A stretch of 25,435 nt of DNA, taken from contig JASFIT010000011.1 of assembly GCA_050122535.1 (NCBI GenBank), positions 1-25,435 of the forward strand. Direction: 5' to 3'. This DNA comes from JASFEQ01 sp050122535 (GTDB lineage: Bacteria; Desulfobacterota; DSM-4660; Desulfatiglandales; HGW-15). The position numbers were made by a program, and so were the translations under genes. The notes below the pieces were generated by a model. The model did no database searches and had not been told where the DNA came from. It saw nothing but the letters and a program-made list of their open reading frames with translations. Below, in pieces: positions 8,601 to 16,036 of the stretch; positions within the stretch are counted from its first letter, which is position 1; the number at the start of each line of letters is the position of its first letter.

Positions 8601-8764
8601 CTGGGGTAATGACAAGGCTCGAAGCGTACAAGAATGTCATAGAGAATACCATGCAGGAACCGGATCGGGATGGTGCAGCGTATCCTGAGGATAGACCCCA
8701 TGTCTATCCGTCCTCACCCGCGCCCCCCGAGCCGTCTGGATCCCTTACGACCGATAGAAATTGA
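5630..8764 (+). CDS. Double BcrA/HgdC-type CoA-dehydratase activase with DUF2229-like region
   Basis: Proteins of this family hydrolyse ATP to push one low-potential electron into a 2-hydroxyacyl-CoA dehydratase or benzoyl-CoA reductase-like partner. Two ASKHA ATPase modules are visible. Module 1 starts with YYVGIDAGSVSLNCVVID and has the cluster-ligand contexts GPCASGTGSF (C141) and CRCTVFTKSD (C196). Module 2 starts with VYLGIDVGSTTTKYALID and has KVCAAGTGSF (C464) and AERCTVFMESD (C504). Both keep one cysteine at each position used for the inter-subunit [4Fe-4S] cluster in HgdC. A four-cysteine patch follows (C625, C631, C635, C653), then a DUF2229-like region. The last ~35 residues are Pro/Asp-rich and look like a linker. 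GAGG at 5620-5623 supports the ATG at 5630. Related proteins often continue into the dehydratase-like part that is a separate gene here. Substrate unknown. Confidence 0.92.
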   Translation: MEKDMNVRDSEGYYVGIDAGSVSLNCVVIDQEKEIVYESPYKRHLGKVEEEVLELFQDLYQRFGQKKIKAVAFTGNHGQKISQRVGGFYEFETISEVLGSLRVRPDAKSIISMGGQDIALFQVSHDGVSWELEYFNTNGPCASGTGSFIDQQAQRLATAIYSEEVDISQDQTDSILEDFIKLGLGSEKPSNVACRCTVFTKSDMIHLQNKGEKLEDIIYGLHVGNARNYMSTIVCNRVLENPILFIGGLSMNELQVRAFRDYFPRLIVPTQNASVGALGVALHALDLGLQNNLHLEASKLIVGEETSEFPVAPKLELKETYFPEDNEVRKRSFPEKERVYLGIDVGSTTTKYALIDENREIIHKSYVHTQGKPIEVTQGLLRIIRDEIGDKVQIIGTATTGSGRNVVGDFLNADLIIDEITAHARGAVEIDSSIDTIFEIGGQDSKYIYISNAYPLDFDMNKVCAAGTGSFLHELANKYGINIVGEFQEIALSSDAPVKLAERCTVFMESDLVSYLQKGLPRDDLIAGLCYAIVYNYLNRVVGKRKTGQRVMFLGGPSLNKAVVAAFENVLGWGLVVPKHREVLGAFGAAISLQEKMALENTKKSSFRGLDSAINDQMDYNEKVCRADASCHNQCKLKIYDFDGRKSIWGGECGRYELIRGRGRKKENYFLLREKIWQSHMEGAYEELKGEPIMEVDGRPTMGMQRSLYSLQTGVLWAHFFDRLGYRVVFTPPTNSQISSAGIEAMTSETCYPIKVSHGHVKALIGKTRYLFLPSIINMPTPKESERGFYCPLVSSNQYMVRVALDLDKASILSPIIHLKYDTSTLALELSGQLSKKLGKSRSEIERALEYALERQNVFVDEMYAMGREIIETHPADMPLVLVTGRPYNLYDERLNLRLGQNMAKIGVDAVPMDFIDVSDVDLSDFPAMYWGLGAQILRTARFINERPNYFGLHITNFSCGADSFIEHFYKHIMGDKPYLILELDEHSAVAGVMTRLEAYKNVIENTMQEPDRDGAAYPEDRPHVYPSSPAPPEPSGSLTTDRN

Positions 8765-8815
8765 CGAAAATGAGACCAGGTTTTTTTGCCGAGTGCCTCG
8801 GCGCAGAGGCCAGGC

Positions 8816-8821
8816 GGAGGA
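8816..8821 (+). promoter_or_regulatory. Ribosome binding site fixing the start of the dehydratase-like gene
   Basis: GGAGGA lies 6 bases before the ATG at 8828. The frame is also open from a TTG at 8786, but that upstream segment has no ribosome binding site and encodes a low-complexity run, so 8828 is preferred. This matters because the gene lies in the same frame as the upstream activase and might otherwise be read as a continuation of it. Confidence 0.75.
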
Positions 8822-8827
8822 AATTGG

Positions 8828-10198
8828 ATGGAAATGAAACAATACGGCAGCCAAATATTTAGCTCCCTTCCCGGGGGTGAAGGGCAATTGAGTGACAGGG
8901 ACAGGATTCTTCTTCTGCCAGAGATGGCCAGGAGGGCAAATCACCTTGTTGCTGGAGCCCTCAGGAGCTTTGGGATAAATGCACGGGTCATTGATACTTA
9001 CAAGGGCATGGACCTTGGAAAGGAGTTTACCTCCGGTAAAGAGTGTTATCCCTGTCAAGTTACCACAGGTGACATCCTCCATTTCTTGAACAAAGAAAAG
9101 GATAAGCTGGGGGACGATTTTCATGCCGAGAATTACACCATCCTCATGCCCACCTCAGAAGGACCATGCCGTTTCGGAATGTACGATAAGTATCAGAGGA
9201 TCATTCTAGATTCCTTTCCTGAACTGAAGGCCGTGAATTTCGGCTCACCCAACGCATTTAGCGCATATGCTCTGGATGGAATGATTGAGGAGGACAAGAA
9301 GACGGACGTGCGGATGGTTGGCTACTTCGCTATTGTCGTGGCTGATGTCTTGGACAGGCTTTTGTGGAGAGTGAGGCCCTATGAAAAAGAGCCGGGTTTG
9401 GCTGATGAATTCATAGAGAGGTCCATGCACGACATGGCTGCGTGCTTTGAAGCGTACGGGGCGGAGAAGGACTTGGATAAGATACTTGACAAGCTGGAAG
9501 AGATCGTTCAGCAGGGGAAAGCCCTTGTTGACCCGAACATTCCGCCTAAACCCCTCATTGGTATTGTGGGTGAGATTTACTTGAGAAGCCATGTCCAATC
9601 GAACCAGGACGTCATTCGCATGCTGGAAAAGTATGGTGCCGAGGTGGTCAATGCATCTATTGCAGAATGGTTTAATTACACCACTTATGATAGGGTGAGG
9701 GAGGCCAGAAAAGGACTGAAATTGAGCCTGAAACAATTTCGTATCCGCGAGGCTATGAGGTATCTAAAGAAGATTTTCAGTCATGAAATAGAACTTCGAT
9801 TTCAGCAGAGGAAGCAGGACCAAATCTATAAACGGGCCAAGCAAATCATCGATCTGGCTGGTGATCACAGGATAGGCCAATTGGAAAAGGTGCTCAATGA
9901 GGAGGATCTCTATTCCTTTGAAGTGGGGACAGAGACCTGCCTAAGCATCCCAGGTATAGTGGAGTATGTACATGAAGGATATAATGGCGTGGTAAATGTC
10001 TATCCCTTCACATGCATGCCGGGAACCGCCACTTCGGCTATAGTCAGGCCCATCATGAACCGTAAGAAGGTCCCCTATCTGGATACGCCTTATGATGACA
10101 CCTTCCAGCCCGGCAGGGAGGCGGCCATAAGGACCTTCATGTATCAGGCAAAGCAACATTACGAACGCAATGGAAGGGCAGACCTGAACAGCGCATGA
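8828..10198 (+). CDS. 2-hydroxyacyl-CoA dehydratase (HgdB/BcrB)-like protein, activase partner
   Basis: This 456-residue protein resembles the C-terminal part of very large activase-related proteins, which is homologous to dehydratase/benzoyl-CoA reductase subunits that bind a [4Fe-4S] cluster. Cysteines are in conserved-looking contexts: GKECYPCQVTTGD (C73, C76), SEGPCRFGMYDKYQR (C114) and YPFTCMPGTATSAI (C396). The middle has KPLIGIVGEIYLRSH, a Rossmann-like strand and loop. No membrane segment or signal is present. It begins 63 bases after the activase stop, in the same frame, and its last four bases overlap the start of the RNase G/E gene. Together with 5630-8764 it probably forms an ATP-driven electron-transfer pair, either as a redox enzyme or as an uncharacterised reductase. 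The reaction cannot be read from sequence. Confidence 0.88.
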   Translation: MEMKQYGSQIFSSLPGGEGQLSDRDRILLLPEMARRANHLVAGALRSFGINARVIDTYKGMDLGKEFTSGKECYPCQVTTGDILHFLNKEKDKLGDDFHAENYTILMPTSEGPCRFGMYDKYQRIILDSFPELKAVNFGSPNAFSAYALDGMIEEDKKTDVRMVGYFAIVVADVLDRLLWRVRPYEKEPGLADEFIERSMHDMAACFEAYGAEKDLDKILDKLEEIVQQGKALVDPNIPPKPLIGIVGEIYLRSHVQSNQDVIRMLEKYGAEVVNASIAEWFNYTTYDRVREARKGLKLSLKQFRIREAMRYLKKIFSHEIELRFQQRKQDQIYKRAKQIIDLAGDHRIGQLEKVLNEEDLYSFEVGTETCLSIPGIVEYVHEGYNGVVNVYPFTCMPGTATSAIVRPIMNRKKVPYLDTPYDDTFQPGREAAIRTFMYQAKQHYERNGRADLNSA

Positions 10199-11694
10199 CA
10201 ACAAAGATGCTCATCAATGCCCTGGAGCCTGAAGAGTACAGGGTGGCCTTTGTCAAGGATGGCATGCTGGACGAGTTTCATATCGAAACATCCACGGCCG
10301 AGCAGATAAGGGGAAATATTTACAAAGGACTTGTGGAACGGCTAGAGCCGAGGCTACAAGCCTGTTTCGTGAATTTCGGGTCCGAAAAAAATGGTCTATT
10401 GCCTGCCGATGAAATCCATCCCGAATACTACCAAACGACACGCAGAGGTCCGAAAGGCAAGGATGTCCCGCCCATTGGTAATCAGGTCAAAAAGGGACAG
10501 GAACTTCTCGTCCAGGTAACAAAAGAGATGCCCGGGCGCAAGGGAGCCCATCTCACCACCTATCTCTCTTTGGCCGGGAGATATCTCGTTTTGACCGTGG
10601 GCCGGACCATAAATGGTATATCGAAAAGGATAGAAGATGATAAGGAGAGACAAAGACTGAAATCCATAATGGGACGATTGAAGCTCCCTGAAGAGATAGG
10701 GTATATCGTCAGGACCGTGGCCGCCGGCCAAAATAAGAAGGAACTCTCCCGGGATCTCAACCGCCTGCTGAGGATTTGGAAAGATATCAAGAAAAGGGCA
10801 AAAAAATCTCCCACCCTCTCTGTGATTCATAAGGAGCAAGATATATGTCTCCGTACCCTGAGAGATTACTACAATAGTGATGTTTCCGAGATCCTCGTGG
10901 ATGACAAGGAGACCCATGACCGGATCAAGGAATATATGAAGATCATATCCCCCAGGCATAAAGGGCGGGTGAGGTATTACAAGAGCAATCGTCCCATTTT
11001 TGACCAGCACCAGATCGAGAGACAAATCGAGAGCATTTACAGCAACCAGGTCAAATTGAAGTCAGGGGGTTACATTGTCATGGATGCCACAGAGGCATTG
11101 ATCTCCATTGACGTGAACTCTGGCCGCGCGAAAGTGGGAAAGAATATTGAGAGTATGGCCTACAAGAACAATCTGGAGGCCGCAAAGGAGATCGCCAGAC
11201 AACTCAGATTAAGGGACATGGGAGGGCTGGTGGTTATTGATTTCATCGATATGAAGGACCGCAAACATGTCAGAGCGGTGGAAAAGGTTCTTCGTGAAGA
11301 ACTCAGAAAAGACCGGGCCAAGACGGATACATCGAATATCTCTAAATTTGGTCTTCTGGAGCTATCCAGAGAGAGAATGAGGCCGTCCATCGAATCAAGG
11401 AGTTACCGAACCTGTCATTATTGCCAGGGCAGAGGGACCATTATGTCTGTGGAGTCGGCAGCTGTTTCCCTTTTGCGTCGCATCTGGATGGGCGTTTGGA
11501 AGGGAGGTGTGACAGAAGTGAAAGGGGCCCTTCCCGTGGAGGTTGCCGCCTATCTCCAGAATAGAAAGAGGAAAGAATTGGCTGAACTTGAGGACCGATA
11601 CCACGTGGCGATTGTTCTTCAGGGCAATCCCTCCTTGGCCCCCGGAGAGGGCAAACTGGAATTTATGAAAGGCGACGCAGCGCCTGCCAAGTAA
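10195..11694 (+). CDS. rng: Ribonuclease G/E family endoribonuclease
   Basis: RNase E/G cleaves single-stranded RNA in rRNA processing and mRNA decay. The 499-residue length fits RNase G or the catalytic half of RNase E, without a degradosome-scaffold tail. The S1 RNA-binding domain comes first (GNIYKGLVERLEPRLQACFVNF). Catalytic magnesium-binding aspartates are in ALISIDVNSGRA (D306) and VVIDFIDM (D349), almost the same numbering as D303 and D346 of E. coli RNase E. The zinc-link pair C407 and C410 is in CHYCQGRG. The ATG overlaps the stop of the preceding gene as ATGA, so translation is probably coupled. RNase G/E downstream of a dehydratase-like gene is not an obvious functional pairing. 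Confidence 0.96.
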   Translation: MTTKMLINALEPEEYRVAFVKDGMLDEFHIETSTAEQIRGNIYKGLVERLEPRLQACFVNFGSEKNGLLPADEIHPEYYQTTRRGPKGKDVPPIGNQVKKGQELLVQVTKEMPGRKGAHLTTYLSLAGRYLVLTVGRTINGISKRIEDDKERQRLKSIMGRLKLPEEIGYIVRTVAAGQNKKELSRDLNRLLRIWKDIKKRAKKSPTLSVIHKEQDICLRTLRDYYNSDVSEILVDDKETHDRIKEYMKIISPRHKGRVRYYKSNRPIFDQHQIERQIESIYSNQVKLKSGGYIVMDATEALISIDVNSGRAKVGKNIESMAYKNNLEAAKEIARQLRLRDMGGLVVIDFIDMKDRKHVRAVEKVLREELRKDRAKTDTSNISKFGLLELSRERMRPSIESRSYRTCHYCQGRGTIMSVESAAVSLLRRIWMGVWKGGVTEVKGALPVEVAAYLQNRKRKELAELEDRYHVAIVLQGNPSLAPGEGKLEFMKGDAAPAK

Positions 11695-11730
11695 GCAATT
11701 CAAACGATAGAGTAGCTCGGCCAGGTCTTT

Positions 11731-13557
11731 ATGTTCAACAACATTATCTATTTCATTATTGTCCTCTTTATCTACTATTTCGCCTACCCGAGCAAGCCCG
11801 CAGAGAATTCATTATACTACACGCTCGCGATGCTTTTCGTGAGCTGGCTTGCCTTTGCAGGGTACAGCCGATGGATTTTTCAACGTATCCTTGATCGTTT
11901 CAAAGAGGACACCGCAGGACATGGCCGTCTGGTGCAGGAATATCAGGGGCTGACCTTTAGGCTTTCCATCCTCGCCATATTTCTATTCGCATTGGACGTC
12001 AACTTTTTTTACCTCAGACACTGGATTCAGGCTGTTCCGGGATTGAAATATTTTACTGTCTTACAGGGCGTACTCGCCCTCACCCTCTTTTTTATCTATT
12101 TGGGCACAATTTGGTATTTTTCTCACCCCCTCTACAGGGTAGCCTTTCGCACAAAGGTTCAGAGAAGGTCGTTTATCACTTCCAATTTCAGACTGAACAT
12201 TCCCATTCTCTTTCCATGGCTTTTGCTCGCCATTTCACATGATCTGATCACCTTTACCCCTTGGGGGGGACCAGAAAGTTTCCTGAATAAACCAAAAGGG
12301 CAGTTTCTCTTTTTTGCCATTCTCATTACTGTCCTGATGATTTTCTTGCCACAACTTATCCAGTATTGGTGGGGATGCCGTCCGTTTAAACCTTCGGAAA
12401 AGGTGAAGGAAGTAAAGGGCTTTTTGCGCGAAAAGGGACTGAAATATCGTGAGCTCATGCGATGGCCCATTTTTGAAGGCAAGATGATGACGGCCGGCAT
12501 TATGGGTATTATCCCGAGATTTCGCTATATACTCATCACGGACGCGCTCATGGAGGTCCTTTCCTTGGAAGAATTGAAGGCTGTGGTGGCCCATGAAATG
12601 GGGCATGCCAAATATCGACATCTCCTTCTTTACATTTTCTTCTTCCTCGGGTTCATGGTCTTGGTCCTTGGGTTGTTCAATCTTGAGGATCCTGGGCTTT
12701 ACATTCTCTTCCTTGAGTACCTTTTTATTAGATCTTCCAAGACACTTTCGGGTCATACCTTTTTGGTGATTTACGGACTCTCTGTCCTGGCAATTATACT
12801 TGTCTATTTCCGCTTCGTGGTCGGATTTTTTATGAGGAACTTTGAACGTCAGGCAGATCTTTACTCTGCCGCCACCATGGGCAGTCCCAGACCCACCATC
12901 AGTTCCCTTGAGAAGATTGCGCTAATGAGTGGAAAGAGCAGGGAACTCCCCAGTTGGCATCATTTCAGCATCAAGGAACGGGTAGATTATCTCTGGCGCA
13001 CGTTAAGCGAACCTGGACTCACCAAACGACACCACCGGTTTGTGGCCACTTCTTTTCTGGTCTACTTGGTCCTTATTGCCAGTTTTGGCTATCTTCTCAA
13101 TTTCAGTACTGTGGAGCAAGAGCTGGGCTATAGGATAAAAACCACTGCGTTAAAAGAACAACTCGCTAAACATCCGAATAACGTAGAGTATCTCTTGGCT
13201 CTGGCCGGGACCTACCATGAAACGGGGAAACTGGAACAAGCCATTGAGACCTATGAGAAGATCATTCTCCTCGATCAATCACAGGCTGTGGCGTTGAATA
13301 ACCTCGCGTGGATTTTGGTCACCGTTTCCGATGAGACCCTACAGGATAGGAAGCGCGCCCTTATCTTCGCGAAGAAAGCCGCGGATCTGAAGAGGGAGCC
13401 CTTTGTTCTTGATACCCTCGCAGAAGCCTACCATGCAAACGGCCTAAAACGGGAAGCCATTGACACCATCACAGAGGCGATCTCACTGGCCACAAGCAAT
13501 AGAGGCTATTACAAAAAGCAATTGGAGAAATTTACAACCTATTCGGACCAGAGATAA
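11731..13557 (+). CDS. M48 family membrane metalloprotease with C-terminal TPR-like repeats
   Basis: Predicted integral-membrane zinc protease, related to HtpX/Ste24. The zinc motif is HEMGH at residues 288-292, with the third ligand E372 in FERQADLYSA. Hydrophobic stretches suggest around nine membrane segments: about residues 2-18, 29-45, 74-91, 106-130, 158-172 and 186-204 before the active site, then 297-318, 342-366 and 435-455. After the last one, residues about 470-600 contain TPR-like helices, such as VEYLLALAGTYHETGKLEQA and AVALNNLAWILV, so the protein may recruit partners or substrates. ATG 11731 follows CCAGG. It lies 36 bases after rng and 172 bases before groES, which fits a role in protein quality control, though the context is only suggestive. 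Confidence 0.9.
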   Translation: MFNNIIYFIIVLFIYYFAYPSKPAENSLYYTLAMLFVSWLAFAGYSRWIFQRILDRFKEDTAGHGRLVQEYQGLTFRLSILAIFLFALDVNFFYLRHWIQAVPGLKYFTVLQGVLALTLFFIYLGTIWYFSHPLYRVAFRTKVQRRSFITSNFRLNIPILFPWLLLAISHDLITFTPWGGPESFLNKPKGQFLFFAILITVLMIFLPQLIQYWWGCRPFKPSEKVKEVKGFLREKGLKYRELMRWPIFEGKMMTAGIMGIIPRFRYILITDALMEVLSLEELKAVVAHEMGHAKYRHLLLYIFFFLGFMVLVLGLFNLEDPGLYILFLEYLFIRSSKTLSGHTFLVIYGLSVLAIILVYFRFVVGFFMRNFERQADLYSAATMGSPRPTISSLEKIALMSGKSRELPSWHHFSIKERVDYLWRTLSEPGLTKRHHRFVATSFLVYLVLIASFGYLLNFSTVEQELGYRIKTTALKEQLAKHPNNVEYLLALAGTYHETGKLEQAIETYEKIILLDQSQAVALNNLAWILVTVSDETLQDRKRALIFAKKAADLKREPFVLDTLAEAYHANGLKREAIDTITEAISLATSNRGYYKKQLEKFTTYSDQR

Positions 13558-13618
13558 CCTCATTCCATCCATGCCCTCCCTGTCTGGGGTTAGGCGAGAA
13601 ATGAAGAAGGCACCGGTC

Positions 13619-13646
13619 TTGACAATCCGAGAATTATGTTTATATT
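13619..13646 (+). promoter_or_regulatory. Putative sigma-70-type promoter for groESL
   Basis: TTGACA (13619-13624) and TATATT (13641-13646) are separated by 16 bases and lie about 85 bases upstream of groES. This is a 6/6 and 5/6 match to the sigma-70 consensus with near-ideal spacing. No CIRCE inverted repeat (TTAGCACTC-N9-GAGTGCTAA) was found. CCCCAT at 13690-13695 resembles a sigma-32 -10 box but lacks a matching -35. How heat shock would control this operon is therefore not visible. Confidence 0.5.
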
Positions 13647-13732
13647 CATTTCAATTATAGCTATCCATCAATAAAATCAATAGGTTAAACCCCATTTTTT
13701 ATTAAATCATTAAGCAAAGGAGGATTTGAGTG

Positions 13733-14035
13733 ATGAAGATTAAGCCACTGAGTGACAGGGTTCTGGTTCTCAGGATTGAGGAGGATGTGGAGACCTCTGG
13801 AGGTATCATTATCCCGGATACGGCAAAGGAGAAACCTCAAGAAGGCAAGGTGGTCGCAGCTGGACCTGGGAGAGTGGATGAGAATGGAAAGAGGATTCCC
13901 ATGTCAGTGAAAAAGAATGACCGGATTCTTTTCGGCAAATATGCGGGCACAGAGATCCAGATTGAAGGTGTGGAGCATATCATCATGCGGGAAGATGACA
14001 TCCTGGGTATTGTGGAAAAGAAGAAGGGGAGGTGA
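13733..14035 (+). CDS. groES: Co-chaperonin GroES
   Basis: GroES forms the heptameric lid of the GroEL folding chamber. The 100-residue length, the start MKIKPLSDRVLV, the mobile-loop region EDVETSGGIIIPDTAKEKPQ and the motif KYAGTEI are typical. The ATG at 13733 gives the canonical N-terminus. A GTG one codon earlier would add one residue and cannot be excluded. AAAGGAGG (13716-13723) is a strong ribosome binding site 9 bases upstream. It is followed 6 bases later by groEL, forming the standard two-gene operon. Confidence 0.98.
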   Translation: MKIKPLSDRVLVLRIEEDVETSGGIIIPDTAKEKPQEGKVVAAGPGRVDENGKRIPMSVKKNDRILFGKYAGTEIQIEGVEHIIMREDDILGIVEKKKGR

Positions 14036-14041
14036 TGGGAC

Positions 14042-15664
14042 ATGGCGGGTAAAGAGATCAAATACAGTTCCAATGCCAGGGAGAAGATGCTGATTGGTGT
14101 GGACACCCTGGCAGACGCAGTAAAAGTGACCTTGGGTCCAAAGGGACGCAATGTCCTGTTGGAGAAATCGTGGGGTTCACCGAAGACGACGAAGGATGGT
14201 GTGACGGTGGCCAAAGAGATTGAGTTGGAAGATAAGTTTGAGAACATGGGGGCCCAGATGGTCAAGGAGGTGGCCTCAAAGACGTCCGACGTGGCCGGGG
14301 ATGGCACCACCACAGCGACCATATTGGCCCAGGCCATTTATCGTGAAGGGAGCAAACTGGTAGCGGCGGGTTCCAACCCAATGGCCATAAAGCGAGGGAT
14401 AGAGAAGGCCGTAGAATCGGTTGTGGACCAGTTAAGGAAGCTTTCCAATCCGACGAAAGAGAAGTTGGAGATTGCGCAGGTGGGCACGATAAGTGCGAAC
14501 AACGACAGCACCATTGGGGACATTATTGCTGAGGCCATGGAGAAGGTGGGCAAGGAAGGCGTTATTACGGTTGAGGAAGCCAAGGGCATGGAGACGACGC
14601 TGGAGATTGTGGAAGGGATGCAGTTTGACCGCGGGTATCTGAGCCCTTACTTTGTGACGGACCCGGAGAAGATGGAGGCAACTCTGGAAGAGCCATACCT
14701 GCTTTTGAATGAGAAGAAGATCAGCAATATGAAAGACCTGGTCCCCATTCTGGAGCAGATTGCCAAGATGGGCAAGCCCCTTCTGATTATCGCAGAGGAT
14801 GTGGAAGGTGAGGCACTGGCCACGCTGGTGGTGAACAAGTTGCGTGGGACCTTGAAGTGTGCAGCGGTCAAAGCCCCTGGTTTTGGTGACAGGCGCAAGG
14901 CGATGCTGGAAGATATAGCGATTCTGACAGGGGGTCAGGTGGTCAGTGAGGACCTGGGCGTTAAACTGGAGAATGTGACCCTGAACGATCTGGGTACAGC
15001 GAAGCGGATCAATATAGATAAGGACAACACCACTATCGTGGATGGCGGTGGTAGTCGTGAGGCATTGGAAGGCCGGGTGAAACAGATTAGGGTGCAGGTG
15101 GAGGATACCACCAGTGATTATGACCGCGAGAAGTTGCAGGAGCGCCTGGCCAAGCTGATTGGAGGGGTGGCGGTGATCAATGTGGGAGCGGCCACTGAGA
15201 TGGAGATGAAGGAGAAGAAAGACAGGGTAGAAGATGCCCTCAATGCCACCCGCGCAGCTGTGGAAGAAGGGATTGTGCCTGGTGGTGGTGTGGCTTTCGT
15301 GCGAGCCATAAAGGCGCTGGAGAAGTTGGAGTTGTCTGGCGAGGAGCAACTAGGCGTCAGATTGGTCAAGCGAGCACTGGAGGAGCCGGTGAGGCAGATA
15401 GCGAGCAACGCAGGTTTTGAGGGTTCCATCGTGGCGCAAAAGGTGATGGAATCCAAAGGCTCCGTTGGATTTAATGCGGAGAAGGGTGAATATGAAGATC
15501 TCATGAAGGCGGGCATCATTGATCCCACCAAGGTGGCGAGATTTGCCCTGCAGAATGCGGCCTCTGTGGCAGGGTTGCTCATGACCACGGAAGCCATGGT
15601 GGCTGAAAAGCCGGAGAAAAAGAAACCCGAGGCACCCGGCATGCCGCCTGAAGACATGTACTAA
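14042..15664 (+). CDS. groEL: Chaperonin GroEL (60 kDa)
   Basis: GroEL is the ATP-dependent double-ring folding chaperonin. The sequence has LGPKGRNVLLEKSWGSP near the N-terminus, the nucleotide-site motif DVAGDGTTTATILAQ, the apical-domain core DRGYLSPYFVTDPEKM and the hinge-proximal AAVEEGIVPGGGVAF. The 540-residue length is normal. The C-terminal tail is KPEKKKPEAPGMPPEDMY instead of the flexible GGM repeats of E. coli GroEL, a variation seen in other lineages. GGGGAGG precedes the ATG. The gene ends 18 bases before a strong terminator, so the operon appears to contain only groES and groEL. Confidence 0.99.
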   Translation: MAGKEIKYSSNAREKMLIGVDTLADAVKVTLGPKGRNVLLEKSWGSPKTTKDGVTVAKEIELEDKFENMGAQMVKEVASKTSDVAGDGTTTATILAQAIYREGSKLVAAGSNPMAIKRGIEKAVESVVDQLRKLSNPTKEKLEIAQVGTISANNDSTIGDIIAEAMEKVGKEGVITVEEAKGMETTLEIVEGMQFDRGYLSPYFVTDPEKMEATLEEPYLLLNEKKISNMKDLVPILEQIAKMGKPLLIIAEDVEGEALATLVVNKLRGTLKCAAVKAPGFGDRRKAMLEDIAILTGGQVVSEDLGVKLENVTLNDLGTAKRINIDKDNTTIVDGGGSREALEGRVKQIRVQVEDTTSDYDREKLQERLAKLIGGVAVINVGAATEMEMKEKKDRVEDALNATRAAVEEGIVPGGGVAFVRAIKALEKLELSGEEQLGVRLVKRALEEPVRQIASNAGFEGSIVAQKVMESKGSVGFNAEKGEYEDLMKAGIIDPTKVARFALQNAASVAGLLMTTEAMVAEKPEKKKPEAPGMPPEDMY

Positions 15665-15681
15665 ACCCTTTTATGAACTTG

Positions 15682-15725
15682 AAGCCCGAACAGGGTAATC
15701 CCTGTTCGGGCTTATGTGTTTCGTG
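15682..15725 (+). terminator. Intrinsic terminator after groEL
   Basis: A perfect 14-bp stem (15682-15695 with 15700-15713) with a TAAT loop, built on GCCCGAACAGGG, lies 18 bases past the groEL stop. A T-rich stretch follows, ending TTCCTTTTT. It is the clearest terminator in the window. Confidence 0.9.
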
Positions 15726-15782
15726 TTCCTTTTTGAGGCCATGTCCCTTCTCTCAAGGGAATATCTATTTTGTCAGAGGGAG

Positions 15783-15862
15783 GTGGCTGAAAATTCGGGA
15801 TTTAACAAATTTTGGGGAGATTCCCAAGGGGTCTGTGGAGCAAATCCCCAATTTTCAGCCAC
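15783..15862. repeat. Long imperfect hairpin with 21-base arms
   Basis: GTGGCTGAAAATT (15783-15795) is the exact reverse complement of 15850-15862. After one mismatch, pairing resumes for 7 bases (15797-15803 with 15842-15848). Each arm is thus 21 bases with one mismatch, around a 38-base loop. The loop contains TTGGG and CCCAA, which could form an inner stem. It lies after the groEL terminator and is not needed for it. Two short open frames across it have no convincing start or composition. It may be a MITE remnant or a structured RNA. Confidence 0.75.
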
Positions 15863-15952
15863 TGCAAAGTCCGGTGGAATTTTTTTGGAGATATCCCCTT
15901 TCGAAAAGGTTCATGGCCTCACCGTGAACATTAGATCAGACAAGGAGAGATT

Positions 15953-15997
15953 ATGGTGACGCCAACACTCTTGAACGTTACCAAGAGATTGAGATGA
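15953..15997 (+). other. Possible 14-codon leader peptide or remnant N-terminus
   Basis: ATG at 15953 has a strong ribosome binding site, AAGGAG (15942-15947), 5 bases away. It encodes MVTPTLLNVTKRLR and stops at TGA 15995-15997. The frame is the same as that of the 123-residue gene at 16037, whose own ATG lacks a ribosome binding site. A hairpin, CTCTTG (15968-15973) with CAAGAG (15982-15987), lies inside it. It could be a leader peptide feeding ribosomes to the next gene, or the true start of that gene interrupted by a stop. It could also be chance. Confidence 0.3.
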
Positions 15998-16036
15998 CCC
16001 CATAGATCTGATCACGAAACGACTCTGTTTTCTACG

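Larger units (their letters stand above)
15726..16036. other. Spacer after the groESL terminator
   Basis: Besides the long hairpin at 15783-15862, this stretch holds a small GTTCATGG/CCGTGAAC stem near 15910-15928 and a 14-codon open frame at 15953-15997. GATCAGA (15934-15940) is the reverse complement of TCTGATC (16007-16013). No known promoter or riboswitch is recognised. Confidence 0.5.

Noticed and set aside
8786..8827. TTG-start N-terminal extension of the dehydratase-like protein
   Set aside because: No ribosome binding site precedes it and the extra 14 residues are low complexity. The ATG at 8828 has GGAGGA 6 bases upstream.
13558..13732. CIRCE operator or sigma-32 promoter upstream of groES
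   Set aside because: No TTAGCACTC-N9-GAGTGCTAA or close match is present. CCCCAT at 13690-13695 has no matching -35 at the proper distance.
14432..15349. 305-codon antisense frame inside groEL
   Set aside because: It lies opposite an unmistakable groEL, and its His/Leu-rich translation has no recognisable motif. It is a shadow of codon bias.
15673..15959. Two overlapping short frames after groEL
   Set aside because: They run through the terminator and the long hairpin, have no convincing ribosome binding site and show shadow-like composition.
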